NCBI RefSeq assembly: GCF_033115175.1
Contig: NC_084836.1
Location: 65,515,297 to 65,579,296 of the forward strand
Reading direction: 5' to 3'
DNA from: Lepus europaeus
Lineage: Eukaryota; Chordata; Mammalia; Lagomorpha; Leporidae
Length of the DNA stretch: 64,000 nt
Part shown: piece by piece, positions 1-11,458 of the stretch
Layout: every line of letters starts with the position of its first letter
Numbering within the stretch: position 1 is the stretch's first letter
The notes under the pieces: model-generated
Told to the model about the DNA's origin: nothing
Seen by the model: only the letters and a program-made list of their open reading frames with translations
Databases searched by the model: none
Translations under genes and position numbers: made by a program

Positions 1-298
1 TGTCAGTTAGTGTAGTGGCTGTTCCACTTTCTATTTAGCTCCCTGCACATGTGCCTGGGAAAGCCATGGATGGAAGATAGTCTAAATCCTTGGGCCTCTG
101 CACCATGTGGGAGACCCAGAAGAAGTTCCTGGCTCCTGGTTTCAGCCCAACCCAACTCTGGCCATCCTGTCCATTTGGGGAATAAACCAGCTTGTGGAAG
201 ATTCTCTCTCTCTCTCTCTCTCTCTCCCTCCCTCTGTTTTTCTCTGTCTTTGTAAACTATATCTTTTGAATAAATAAGTCCTTAAAAATAAATAAGTA
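1..298 (+). repeat. C-type SINE, 5' end cut by the window edge
   Basis: It shows the typical lagomorph SINE body ('ctccctgcacatgtgcctggga'), a CT-rich stretch and an A-rich tail with 'aaataaata' motifs. Complete counterparts are at 24505-24845 and 46470-46815. Confidence 0.85.
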
Positions 299-735
299 AA
301 TTACTTTCCTTGAAGTTCTTTACAATTCAACCTCTTAATTCACTTTACTCCAGCTCTAGCAACATCACTCTTACCATATCAGAGTTTGTTACTCATTAAA
401 AGAACAGCTTATGCATAATTCTTTGACGTCACAAGGGGTTCTCTCAGCAAATAGACAACATTTGTTTTCAATCTCAAGATAAAATTTCTGTATTATTCTT
501 CTAAAATATTGGAATAAGGATAAACATTTAAATTCTAAATATTACATGAAATATTTGCTTTAACTTCATAATTAAACAACAATACATTTCTGGCACTCTT
601 ACATAGACCTGACTCAGGGCCATGATACAAAAATTTCTTTGAGAATGTTGGTCAGTATGGATGATGCAAAGATTACTCATGAGAATCCATTTACATCTGG
701 AAGAGTTTTTTTTTTTTTTTAATTGATATTATTGG

Positions 736-1066
736 GGCCGGTGCTGTAGTGCAGTGGGTTAACGTCCTGGCCTGAAGCGCCAGCATCCCATCTGGCCACC
801 GATTTGAGAGGTGGCTACTCCACTTCAGATCCAGCTCTCTGCTATGGCCTGAGAAAGCAGTAGAAGATGGTTCAAGTCCATGGGCCCCTGCACCCACATG
901 GAGACCTGGAAGAAGCTCCTCACTCCTGGCTTTGGATGGGCTCAGCTCTGGCTGTTGCGGCTAATTGGGGAGTGAACAAGCAGATGGAAGACCTGTCTCT
1001 CTCTGCCTCTCCTCCCTCAATGTATAACTCTGACTTTCAAGTAAATAAATAAATGTTCAAAAAAGT
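736..1066 (+). repeat. C-type SINE
   Basis: It starts with 'ggggccggtgctgtagtgcag' (tRNA-related head) and ends with 'aaataaataaatgttc'. The same insertion is present at 25288-25612 and 47270-47605, so it predates the tandem duplication. Confidence 0.9.
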
Positions 1067-1654
1067 AAATTTTTTTTTACTGTTTTTGTCATTGTTTATT
1101 GTGACTTTCCCAGGAGAAATATGAGGGACATATTTATTCATTTTAATAACAATGGGTAGGTTAAATTATCATCATTCATGTCAAGGTGTTTGGAAACAAA
1201 ACCAAGAGAAAATATTGTTCATGAAATCACATCTAATAATCTCCTAAGTAGTAATATAGATAGATACTCATGTCAGTAGAGGTTATGTATAATATCTACT
1301 ACTACATATGGTTTCAGCTTATTAGTTAGGCATCCATATTTTAAACAAGAATAATGGAGCTATGGCATCAAGTGATATTAATTTCTTCTTTATGGCAATA
1401 GAGTCAATTCACGTTCTCAAAAATCATAGAAATTTTGCCATTAGAGATGCAGAAATTAAAAATAGCAAATGGGGCCTTTAATGATTTATGGCTTTAATAA
1501 GTTGAATTTTTCCCTGTGCTTCAATTGCTCTATTTGAAAAGGAGTTTAAATTTTAAGACTATTTCAAATTATTAAATGGCATTATGTAAATAAATATGCT
1601 CCATGAATCTTATATCACTTAGTAGGCTCCAAGTAGCTGTATTAATTATTATTT

Positions 1655-1995
1655 TTTAAAAATTTTTTGACAGGCAGAGTGGACAGTGAGAGAGAGAGAC
1701 AGAGAGAAAGGTCTTCCTGCCGCTGGTTCACCCTCCAATGGCTGCCGCGGCAGGTGCGCTGTAGCCGGCGCACCGCACTGATCCGAAGGCAGGAGCCAGG
1801 TGCTTCTCCTGGTCTCCCATGGGGTGCAGGGCCCAAGCACTTGGACCATCCTCCACTGCACTCCCGGGCCACAGCAGAGAGCTGGCCTGGAAGAGGGGCA
1901 ACCGGGAGAGAATCTGGCGCCCTGACAGGGACTAGAACCCAGTGTGCCGGCACCGCAGGTGGAGGATTAGCCTATTGAGTTTGCAGCGCCAGCCA
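1655..1995 (-). repeat. Young C-type SINE, minus orientation
   Basis: It reads 'gacaggcagagtggacagtgag...' on the plus strand and ends 'gcagcgccagcc'. It is flanked by the target duplication 'gtattaattatt' on both sides. The same insertion is at 26196-26537. Open frames of about 100 codons on both strands here are SINE sequence, not genes. Confidence 0.92.
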
Positions 1996-3485
1996 TGTAT
2001 TAATTATTTTACTTTCTTTTAGTTGGAATTTACTTCCAACAAGAGAAGGAAATTCCTAGTCGTTGTTATTTATTGAAGGCACTACTTATCCCATTACCAA
2101 ATACTAACATTTCATTTGACCCTTTTAATATGCCTATGCAACTTTATCCTTATTTGGAATTGAAGAACTGAGGCTAGCAAGATTATATAACTTAAACTAA
2201 TTCATGTAGCTACGAAATATCAAATATAATTTCTGCCTACACTAACTGCATTCCCTGAAACACAGTTCGAAATGGACTGTATTTCATTAAAAGCAGAGAC
2301 AACAAATAGTAATTTCCTGCTTTTAATCCATAGAAAACGGATAGATTGCTATAATCCAAGACATAATAACCCATTTATACACTTTTCAGTATGTCAGGTT
2401 TCAAAATACAACCCAATCAATATAGCCCTTTGAAGTTGGTTAAAGTTGAGTTGAGTAATGAAGCAGCATTCAGATTTGATGGACTTCCATTTCCTCCCAT
2501 ATGTCTCTGACTTACCTCTGATTTTCATATCGTTCCACTAACACTCAAAATGGCTGCAATAGCAAAAACATAGCCAGCAAATTCCGTTGAGGGAATTCAG
2601 GCAAACAAGTGCTCTGAGCATCATTGCCTCTCTTTTCCGTTGAAGATGTTTGCTTTATTTTGTCAATAACTTTGTTCTAATTTACCCACATTAAAGACAG
2701 TGGACATAGTTACTTTGCATTTAAAGGGTGAAAAACAGCCATGTATAAAATGGAGAACAGTATCAGAGGATGTTCTAAAATTGTCAATGGTGTCCACACA
2801 GAGTCTATCTCACGTGAGCTACTTAATATAGCTCCCCCACGGGCTCAGGGAATTAATTCAGTGAATCAAAACTGGCAAAGAAGGAATGAACACAAAACAC
2901 TAAGGAATATAAAACAGAATACACGTTAGTATTTAGCTTGGAAATTGAATCTTGGGAGACAGTGCCCAAAGAGACAAAGCAAACAATAACAAATAAACAC
3001 CACCACCAAGTGTGGGTGATGTGTTCCTTTGGTATCACTTTCCAGGCACAGATAGCAATCAAATACCTTAATTCGCAGTATAGGTGTCCACCCAGCCCTC
3101 CCTACCATTTTGAATCCTGGGATGCTACTATATTACACTATATATGTGAGTTGTCTTGGTTGTAAACAAGAGTAAAGCTCTGAATTTATGGAAAAGACAA
3201 AAGAAGACAAATACATTAATTCTCACTCACAGAGATAGGGTTCAGTAAAATTATTCTACAACATACTAATCAATTTAGGAAGACACTTCATGAAAGAAAA
3301 ATTGAAAGTTAAGTAGTTTTTAGTGCAAAAATCCATGCAGATTTTTTTCATACGTTGCAGTTTCCAGCAACATTTTAATGACCTCTCCATGCATGTATTT
3401 CAAAAATGCTTTGCACCAAAAAATGGTCTTTTAACTCTATTTTCCACAAATTTTTTCAGGTTAATATTTTCTTCATTAGTTTTTT
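1996..3485. other. Unique sequence, no gene seen
   Basis: AT-rich single-copy sequence with short open frames only. From about 3147 it is homologous to the right-flank block at 51650-52645. Confidence 0.6.
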
Positions 3486-4452
3486 AAAAAAGATTTATTT
3501 TTTTATTTGAAAGACAGAGTTACAGAGAAAGGTAAAGACAGAGAGGGTTCACTCCACAGATGGCAGCAATGGCCGGGGCTATGCCGATATGAAGTCAGGA
3601 GCCAGGAGCTTCCTGAGGGTCTCCCACATGGGTGCAGGGCCCAAGGACTTGGGGCGTGTTTTACTGCTTTCCTAGGCCATAGCAGAGAGCTGGATTTGAA
3701 GAGAAGCAGCTGGGACTAGAACCGGAGCCCATATGGAATGCTGGTGCTTCTGGCCAGGGCTTCAACCCACTGCGCCACCGTGCCGGTCCCCATTAGTTTT
3801 TGAGATAGAATGTTTCTAAATTACATTATCATTAAGGGCTTAATTTTCCATTAAATGAAGAACTTAAAAAATAAAAAGACTACAGTTAAGCAAGAAAATA
3901 AGCAAGGGCTATAAACAATAATCAGATGAGGTGTTCAACTTCATTCATATAAAATAAAATTAAAATTAATCAGAAAATCACTAAAAACGTAGTGGCATAT
4001 AATTCCTATCAATTTTGGAAGTACCCTCATGCATCATTTTTATATCTGTTATTAAAAAGAAGGGTTGAACTAAAAAAAAAATTTGCACTGAGTCTTTGTA
4101 TTATTATATTTGCCTGAGGATGTAAGAAAGGTTTTTTGGATGTCATATTGGCAAAAGTTGCTATGCTGTCTCCTTTCTTGAAGACTAAATAATCAGAAAA
4201 AGGGAGAACTTGTTTGTGATTTGCTTCATAGAACCCACAAATATGGCTTTTATCTATCTTGTTCTCTCCTCCTCAGCAACCAGCATTCTATCTCTGTTGT
4301 AAGTTATCCATGGTGTTTGATGCATTACATTCTCTTTATGGCATGAACTGGGCATTTCAGCAGGTAATAAGCATCACAGTTGAAATGCTGCATTTTTTCT
4401 TCTTTTTATTTTAATTTATTTTATATTATTTTTATGATGGTCTGTTCTCTCT
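3147..4452. repeat. Older duplicated block, paralogue of 51650-52645
   Basis: Long stretches correspond to 51650-52645 with frequent substitutions (for example 'tgagttgtcttggttgtaa' here and 'tgagttgtcttcgttgtaa' there), much more diverged than the tandem units. The SINE at 3486-3790 is absent from the right-flank copy, which preserves the empty site. In the right flank this block lies just upstream of an OR gene, so it may descend from OR 5' flanking DNA. Confidence 0.75.
3486..3790 (-). repeat. C-type SINE with an identifiable empty site
   Basis: It runs from 'aaaaaagatttatttttttattt' to 'gtgccggtccc' and is flanked by 'cattagttttt' on each side. The paralogous sequence near 51986-51998 reads straight through 'cattagtttttgag' with no SINE. 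The same insertion is at 28026-28330. Confidence 0.92.
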
Positions 4453-4524
4453 TGAGCCATCTCCATTCATCTTTTTATTTCCTTTGAGGACCTAAAAGGT
4501 TCTCTTCTACAAAATATTTACTTC
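4445..4524. repeat. Short block shared with 16400-16485
   Basis: The stretch 'ctccattcatctttttattt' through 'ctacaaaatatttacttc' recurs with few changes near 16404-16485, upstream of OR-a. An L1 begins immediately after it. Confidence 0.65.
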
Positions 4525-5554
4525 CAGTGGCTCCAAGGTGGTGGGATAGCAAGGGAGCTTACTGATGTAATCCAGGAGAAGATAGTTTAATAAAAGTGGA
4601 GATAGTGTAATCTGAGGGAAGAGTTAGGGGGAAAAAATGGCAGAGGAAACTCTTCTGTAATTAGAGGGACATGGCAGACTACATGGAGGGCATGGGCGCC
4701 CACGGCTCAGGACTCCAGCAGTGGAGAGCCTATGCACCAGCCCTGGATAGTGAAGTCAGAAGAGACCACAGTATCCTGAGACACCAGTGAAAAAGAGGCA
4801 GGAAGAGCCTTGAGGGAACAAGGCTTGAAGCTCCGTGGGGGAAAATACACCAGTCTAACTAGAGGAGAGAAACAATAAAAGGGACAGTACAGACACATTT
4901 CTCTCTCTCCAACCACCTTACAAAGGCATACAAGCCAATAGAGCAGGCACCATTTCGGACATACGTAACACCTTGTGCCAGCTCGTGTCTGCACCCAGCA
5001 ATCAGCTGAGACTCCTGACTCTGTTGGGGAGAAATGACAGGTGGCTAGGAACTTGTTACTGTGTGAAGCTTCTAAACTGGGACTGTGGAAAAAAAAAACT
5101 GAAAGTGTGTGAGAGAACTCACGGTGTGGCTGAGACTTTGAGTAGTCTTGTTGGGAGACGCCACAAGCTTGGGCAGTCGATGGCTACCTGGTGAGAAACA
5201 GTGCTGGGGAATCAGAACTTACACTGAGGACTGAACAGATCATTTGTGTGATCCTCGAGACAAGCAGACAAATATTATACCCACTGGGGCTAGCACTCAG
5301 GCACTGATTGCCATGGAGAAGGGCTCAGCTGAGTGGAATTACTTCCCTTCTGATTAAAATGAATAGAGAGAGAGAGAGTAGATTTACCACACCAAACCTG
5401 GCTGTGTCATCTTAGGCACATCCTTAATCCTGAAAAACTGAACAGAGCTCTCTGGCTACACCCACCACAACCTCTAGAGATTTACTGAAAGCAGACAGTC
5501 CACTTATCTACAGAGTCATAGTACAACAATAAAAGTCAACACAGCAGAAAAAAA

Positions 5555-5639
5555 GAAGAAGAAGAAGAAGAAGAAGACGAAGACGAAGACGAAGACGAAG
5601 ACGAAGAAGAAGAAGAAGAAGAAGAAGAAGAAGAAGAAA
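5555..5639. repeat. GAA/GAC compound microsatellite
   Basis: About 28 triplets with an internal run of GAC units, lying inside the L1. The unit 2 counterpart (30096-30149) is shorter and pure GAA. Poly-Ser and poly-Phe open frames on the minus strand are artefacts of this repeat. Confidence 0.95.
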
Positions 5640-5895
5640 CTATTGAGTAATTCCCCAATGCTGAACAACAAATGCAACAATCCAAGAAACAAGAATAAAG
5701 AAGACAACATGATGTTCCCAAAAGAACATGACACTTCAATACAAGATTAAGAAGATTAAAAGATAGAAGAAGTGGAAGAAATGGGACTCAAAAAATTGAT
5801 GATAAAAATACTTAGAAGTAATCAAAAACAAACACGCGAACTACTGAAATCCATGCAGGACATGAGAGAAAATCGCAAGGAGGAATCAAAATGAA

Positions 5896-6600
5896 ATGAG
5901 GAATTCAATAGAACATGAAATTGAGATTTTGAAGAGAAATCAAAATGAAATGAAGGATGCAATAGAAAAAATAAAAAATGCAGTTGAGAGCATTAAAAAC
6001 AGAATCAGTGAGGCAGAAGAGAGAATATTGGACTTAGATGACAGAGCACAGGAAAGTATACAGTCAAATCAAAGACAAGAAGAGGAAATTAGAAATCTAA
6101 AAAGTATTGTTGGGAATTTAGAGGATACTATTAAAAAACCCAACATTTGAGTTCTAGAAGTTCCTGAAGTCATGGAGAGAGAGAAAGGATTAAAAGGCCT
6201 TTTTAGTGAGATACTAGCAGAAAACTTCCCAGGTTTGGAGAAAGATAGAGACAGTCAAGTACAGGAAGCACATAGAACTCCCAATCAACATGACCTTAAA
6301 AGATCCTTGCCAGGACACATTGTAATCAAACTCAACCCAGTGAAATACAAAGACAAGATTTTAAAATGTGCAAGAGAGAAACACCAGATAGGTTTCAGAG
6401 GATCTCCAACTAGACTCACAGCAGACTTCTCATCACAATTCCTACAGGCCAGGAGGGAATGGCGAGATATAGCCCAAGTACTAAGAGAAAAACTTGCCAT
6501 CCCAGATATTATATCCTGCAAAGCTCTCATTTGTGAATGAAGGTGAAATAAAGACCTTCCATAGCAAACAGGAATTGAAAAAATTTGTCACCACTTGTCC
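5896..6600 (+). pseudogene. L1 ORF1 (RNA-binding chaperone), broken
   Basis: ORF1p normally forms a coiled-coil trimer that coats L1 RNA. Here a charged heptad-rich coiled coil (about residues 1-75, 'RISEAEERILDLDD') is followed by the RRM and C-terminal regions ('HIVIKLN', 'RLTADFSSQFLQARREW'). A TGA at about 6148 (TGG in unit 2) splits this copy in two. The frame also shifts near 6515-6525, just before the usual 'KLSF..EGEIKTF' end, in both units, so neither copy is whole. The 5' end of the ORF is not clear. Confidence 0.85.
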
Positions 6601-6790
6601 AGCCCTGCAAAAGATTATTAAAGCTGTGTTATTCACAGAAACAGAGAAACACAGTCATCGATAAGAAATAAGGTAAAGGAAGAAAATCTCTCAGCAAAAG
6701 ATCACAGGAAGTTCAAAGTCTATATTAGAAATATCATTGGAAAAAAGGCAGGGCAAAGTCACTACTTATCAATAGTCACACTTAATGTAA

Positions 6791-7420
6791 ATGGCCTCAA
6801 CTCTCCAGTTAAAAGACACGGACTGGCCCAATGGATTAAAAAAACAAAACCCATCTATTTGCTGCTTACAAGAAGCACATCTTTCCAACAAAGCTGCATG
6901 CAGACTGAAAGTGAAAGATTGGAAAAAGATATTCCATGCGAACAGAAACAAAAAAAGAGCTGGTGTAGCCATCTTAATATCAGACAAAATAGACTTTAAC
7001 ACAAAAACTGTTAAGAGAGACAAAGAGGAGCACTATATAATGGTTAAGGGATCAATTCAACAGGAAGATGTAACTATTATAAACATATATGCACCAAATT
7101 ACAGGGCACCAGCCTATTTAAAAGAGTTGTTAAGGGACTTAAAGGGAGACTTAGACCCCAATACAATAGTATTGGAGGACTTCAAGACTCCACTTTCAAC
7201 AATGGACAGATCAACCAGACAGAAGATCAACAAGGAAACAGCAGATTTAATGGACACTATAGACCAAATGGATCTAACAGATATCTACAGAACTTTTCAT
7301 CCTACAGTTGAAGAATACACATTCTTCTCAGCAGTGCATGGCACTTACTCTAGGATTGACCACATACTAGGCCGTAAAGCAAGTCTCAGCAAATTCAAAA
7401 GAAACGAAATCATACCATGA
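6791..7420 (+). pseudogene. L1 ORF2 endonuclease domain, inactive
   Basis: This is the APE-like endonuclease that nicks target DNA during target-primed reverse transcription. Recognisable motifs are 'CCLQEAHL', 'RAGVAILISDK', 'INIYAPN' and 'YSRIDHILG'. The family motif GDFN reads 'EDFK' here ('VLEDFKTPLS'), which removes the catalytic Asn. The domain ends at a TGA at 7418-7420. The unit 2 copy (31302-31931) encodes the same protein. Confidence 0.85.
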
Positions 7421-7586
7421 ATCTTCTTTGACCACAATGGAATGAGCTGGAAATGAGCAACTCAGGAATCCCTAGAGCATATGCAAATATATGGAGACTG
7501 AACAACATGCTCCTGAATGAACACTAGGTCATAGAAGAAATCAAAATAGAAATCAAAAAATTTCTGGAAGCAAACGAAGATAACAA

Positions 7587-7655
7587 CAAATCACAGCCTG
7601 TTGTCAGGCAAACTCCTTTGCCAGGTGGTTTCAAAGCCATCCATCCAATCACAGC
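7587..7655. repeat. LTR-like scrap inside L1 ORF2
   Basis: The sequence from 'aatcacagcctgttg' to 'ccatccaatcacagc' matches the LTR of the neighbouring ERV at about 8795-8858 with a handful of differences. It sits between L1 endonuclease and reverse transcriptase sequence, in place of several hundred bases of ORF2. The same scrap is at 32098-32166. Confidence 0.8.
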
Positions 7656-7656
7656 A

Positions 7657-8603
7657 ACACTACATCAGAAAAATCATCCACCCAGACCAAGTGGGATTTA
7701 TCCCTGGCATGCAGTGGTGGTTCAACGTTTGCAAATCAATCAATGTGATAGACATTAACAAACTGCAGAAGAAAAACCATATGATTATCTCAATAGATGC
7801 AGAGAAAGCATTTGATGAAATACAACACCCTTTCATGATGAAAACTCTAAGCAAATTGGGTATAGAAAGAACATTCCTCAAAACAATCAAGGCAATCTAT
7901 GAAAAACCCATGGCCAGCATCATATTGAATGGGGAAAAGTTGGAAGTATTTCCATTGAGATCTGGTGCTAGACAGGGATGCCCACTCTCACCATTGCTAT
8001 TCAATATAGTACTGGAAGTTGTAGCCAGAGTCTTTAGGCAAGAAACAGAAATTAAAGGGGTACAAATTGGGAAGGAAGAAGTCAAACTATCTCTCTTTGC
8101 AGATGATATAATTCTTTATTTAGGGGACCCAAAGAACTCCACTAAGAGACTATTGGAACTCATAGAAGAGTTTGGCAAACTAGCAGGATATAAAATCAAT
8201 GCACAAAAGTCAATAGCCTTTGTATACACAGACATTTCCATGGCTGAGAAAGAACTTCTAAGATCAATCCCATTCACAATAGCTATAAAAACAGTCAAAT
8301 ACCTTGGAATAAAGTTAACCAAGGATGTCAAAGATCTCTACAATGAGAATTATAAAATCTTAAAGAAAGAAATAGAAGAGGATACCAAAAAATGGAAAAA
8401 TTTTCCATGTTCATGAATTGGAAGAATCAATATCATCAAAATGTCCATTCTTCCAAAAGCAACTTATAGATTCAATGTGATACCAATCAAAATACCAAAA
8501 AGATTCTTCTCAAATCTGGAAAAAAAGATACTAAAATCCATATGGAGGTACAGGAGACTTGAACAGCTAAAGCAATCTTGGACAACAAAAACAAAGACAG
8601 AGG
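7657..8603 (+). pseudogene. L1 ORF2 reverse transcriptase domain, partial
   Basis: The open frame 7601-8416 enters from the LTR-like scrap and then reads L1 reverse transcriptase: '[12 protein letters not shown]', '[10 protein letters not shown]', '[14 protein letters not shown]' and the catalytic 'FADDIILYL'. An in-frame stop at 8414-8416 is followed by further L1 sequence in another frame ('[19 protein letters not shown]') up to the ERV junction. The thumb, the later part of ORF2 and the poly-A end are missing here. Confidence 0.85.
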
Positions 8604-8960
8604 TGTTGCTGTGGATTCATTCCGAGAGGAGGAACATGGCAGGGGCAAGAGGTGTGGAGTTACTACACATACACCAGGAGTCGCGTGAAAGCAGGCCAGA
8701 GGCGAGCAGCCCACAGACTCATTTATTTCAGTTGGTACAGCAGCTTACATAGCTGAGGCAGCCAATCTGGTCAAGGGGTGATTTATGCCCTAAACAATCA
8801 CAGCCTGTTGCCAGGCAGGCTCCTTTGCCAGGTTGTTTCAAAGCCATCCAATCACAGCCCATTGCCAGGCAGGCTCCATGGCCATGTGGTATCTGATGCC
8901 ATTCCTGAGTAACTGACACCCACTTGCCAGTGGCCATCTTGATATGGCCTTCTCATTCCA
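8604..8960 (-). repeat. 3' LTR of the ERV fossil (approximate extent)
   Basis: It begins 'tgttgctgtggattc' directly after L1 sequence. It has an internal near-repeat of the 'atcacagcc.gttgccaggcaggctcc' kind at about 8798 and 8851. The inner edge is not sharply visible. No second LTR is present for dating. Confidence 0.6.
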
Positions 8961-10985
8961 CCACATTTCCTTATTTTCGTTTATTTTTGAGCAACGGGAG
9001 GCATGATTCTTGGCCATACCATCGTTGACCCTGTTTCCATGCGGTCTCCATACGCATTGTACCTGTCTTAGGTTGTCCCCCAGGGGATCTTACCCATCAT
9101 TGACTAACCAGCCCTTAAAACGGGAGACCACAGGAGTGCACTCAGATGGTGGTAGGAATGAGGAACAATGGTAATCAGGAATGGCTTGACCACACACAGG
9201 CTGTGGGCCATTCCAGGCTGACCAGAGTTAAGTGGGGGTATAAAACAGTAGCGGATGTGGCTATGGGCAGTTCCTCAGGGTAGGATGATAGGGTAGGATG
9301 ACAATCGGTAGCAAGTTTGTCCACTAACAAGGCAGACTCTCAGTCTTGTTCAGCTGGTTCTGGTTGACAGTTGCAGGCTTGATGTTTCTGGCTGGTACCC
9401 AAATGAGCTGTCCTGTATTCTCTGGAAAGACACAAGCATATCCTCGGTCCTTGGTAAGCAGAGGGTATGGTCCCTTCCATTCTCCTGTCAGGGAGTCTTT
9501 CCACCTAACCATAGGGGCTGGGGTCTGAGATGGAAAGGATCCCCAGTGTTTATAAGCTGGGCTGACACCTTGGGAATCAAAAGTAAGAAAATTGATAGTG
9601 AAAAGGACTTCAGTCAAAGCAAGCTGTGGGTCTGGGAGCATATGATTGTTTTTCTGTCTTTGTAAGAGATCTTTAATTGTCCTATGAGTTCTTTCAATGA
9701 TTGCCTGTCCCTGTGGGTTGTATGGGATACCTGTGACAGACTGTATGTTCCAGGACCTCAGGAAGGAATTAAATTTCTGTGATGTATATGCTGGCTCCCT
9801 ATCTGTCTTTATGGTCCAGGGAACACTGAGGACCAGCATGGATGACTTAACCGCCTTTATCACATTACTAGCCTTTTCTCCAGATTGGGCTGTTGCAAAT
9901 ACAGCCTTTGAATAAGTATCTACCACCACATGGACAAACTTAAAATTACCAAAGGAGTTAATGTGGGTGACTTCCACTTGCCAGAGCTTATTAGGAGCAA
10001 GGCCTCACAGGTTCACTCCTGCCTGTTGCAGTGGGCCTAATGGGGTGAAGGGGGCACAATTCTTGCAAGAGTGCACTAGGTGATTGCATTGGCTCATTGT
10101 TAGCGCTGGGAAAAGCAATTTTATGTTGCTTGCTGACATATGAAATTTTTGGTGTAGAATATGGGCTTGTTCTAGGTGTCTGATGGAAGCTGTGTTGCAG
10201 GAGATAAGACGATTAACATTTTCATTGCCTTGGAAAATAAAGCCAGGTAACCCAGTATGTGATCTTACGTGTGATATATACCATGGGTGTTTTCTATTCT
10301 CAGTTAGCTCTTTAAGTGTTGTGAACATCTGGTCAATTGGCTTATTGGTTGGGATAAAGACTGCAAAAGGGAACCTCTTTGCTACCTGTACTTGTATTTG
10401 CTGTCCGAAAATATACTTGCCAGCCCACCCTGGCTAAGGAGTAGAACCTTGACTATTGCCCTTATTTCTCCCAACGGCAGATCCTGTAAGGTTCTACATG
10501 GATCTTATCTTTTTCTGTTGAGAATTTGATCACTATTCCAAACAGTGACTTGGCATCCGTAAACGCACACAGTGCCATGGGTATAGGTTGATTAGCAGGG
10601 AAAGCATGTTTTGGATAGTCTATTTCCAAGGTTTGTAAGGTTTGGAGTAGTCTGTCTGCTGGCAGGTGATTGTCAACCTGTCCTGCGGAATTTATCATTA
10701 AAGTTTGAAAGAGCGTGCTATTCTGCATCAATGTGGACAGTTCTAATTGGGATAGAGGTAGGACCACTATGTCTGATTCTGCGTTAAATATCTTATTGGC
10801 ATAATATCTGAATTTAAGTCCCATCATAAGGATGGCATCTACTTTGCTAACTATTTTTCGACACTCGCTTCAGGCTATGTATGGCCAAAAAAGTGGTCTG
10901 TGTTGTTGCCAAATAACTCCTCAGGGGACCTTGAGGGTAGATATGATGATGGCAAAAAAGGCACTTGAGGGTCATATCTAAAGTG

Positions 10986-11330
10986 TTTTTTTTTTTTTTA
11001 GACAGGAAGAGTGGACAGTGAGAGAGAGAGACAGAGAGAAAAGTCTTTCTTTTTGCCATTGGTTCACCCTCCAATGGCGGCTGTGGCCGACACGCTGCAG
11101 CCGGCGCACCGTGCTGATCCAAAGCCAGGAGCCAGGTGCTTCTCCTGGTCTCCCATGGGGTGCAGGGCCCAAGCACCTGGGCCATCCTCCACTGCACTCC
11201 CTGGCCACAGCAGAGAGCTGGCTTGGAAGAGGGGCAACCAGGACAGAATCCACCGCCCTGACCGGGACTAGAACCTGGTGTGCCAGTGCCGTAAGGTGGA
11301 GGATTAGCCTATTGAGCTGCGGCACTGGCC
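10986..11330 (-). repeat. Young C-type SINE inserted in the ERV fossil
   Basis: It runs from a poly-T tract and 'agacaggaagagtggacag' to 'cggcactggcc', with 'ctaaag.gttttt' at both edges. ERV polymerase-type sequence continues on both sides. The same insertion is at 35502-35842. Confidence 0.9.
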
Positions 11331-11458
11331 CTAAAGGTTTTTAATTTGACAACTGGGTGTTGATCTTTTCTATAGTGGATTCGGCTGCTGATATCAATGT
11401 GACTTTTGAGGAAGGGCTGTTCCCCTTAGTCAGTAAATCGAATTCCCTCTCAACCGAC

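Larger units (their letters stand above)
1..1280. repeat. Tail of an upstream tandem duplication unit (unit 0)
   Basis: This stretch matches the ends of unit 1 (about 24558-25821) and unit 2 (about 46523-47820) almost base for base, including the same two SINEs and the same unique sequence between them. Because the unit boundary appears to fall at the base equivalent to 1280, the rest of this upstream copy should lie left of the window. The intervals 299-735 and 1067-1280 are unique AT-rich sequence with no gene seen. Confidence 0.75.
4525..8603 (+). mobile_element. LINE-1 (lagomorph type), degenerate, plus orientation
   Basis: It begins with 'cagtggctccaaggtggtggg', an L1 5' region, followed by ORF1 (from 5896), the endonuclease part of ORF2 (6791-7420) and reverse transcriptase (about 7657-8603). 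The middle of ORF2 is missing and replaced by an LTR-like scrap at 7587-7655. At 8603 the L1 stops mid-ORF2 and joins an ERV fossil, and a later piece of ORF2 resumes at 11459. No target duplication was found. The same structure is in unit 2 (29064-33114). Confidence 0.9.
8604..11458 (-). mobile_element. Class II (betaretrovirus-like) ERV fossil, partial, minus strand
   Basis: Read on the minus strand from right to left, it holds the end of the reverse transcriptase connection region, RNase H, an integrase zinc-finger region with paired His and Cys, the integrase core ('THINSFGNFKFVHVVVDTYSK'-like, shortened here) and a C-terminal GPY-type motif ('EWKGPYPL'). An LTR lies at the left end. The 5' LTR, gag, protease and most of reverse transcriptase are absent, and no env was recognised. 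The family resembles IAP/ERVK-type elements. The element is clearly broken and contains a later SINE. It predates the tandem duplication and has a counterpart at 33115-35970. Confidence 0.85.

Noticed and set aside
1642-1978. Pairs of roughly 100-codon open frames on both strands, repeated at 10978-11344, 20471-20873, 26183-26519, 35361-35856 and 53776-54225
   Set aside because: They all lie in young C-type SINEs with target duplications and share the same translated words; they are repeat sequence, not genes.
5516-5739. Minus-strand poly-Ser and poly-Phe proteins
   Set aside because: Produced by the GAA/GAC microsatellite inside an L1.
7601-8416. Reverse transcriptase as a domesticated gene or retron-like system
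   Set aside because: Flanking endonuclease and ORF1 show it is LINE-1, and the catalytic Asn of the endonuclease and long parts of ORF2 are lost.
9324-10827. Intact-looking integrase and RNase H frames as a host or active viral gene
   Set aside because: They are parts of a truncated, SINE-interrupted class II ERV fossil with most of its genes and one LTR missing.
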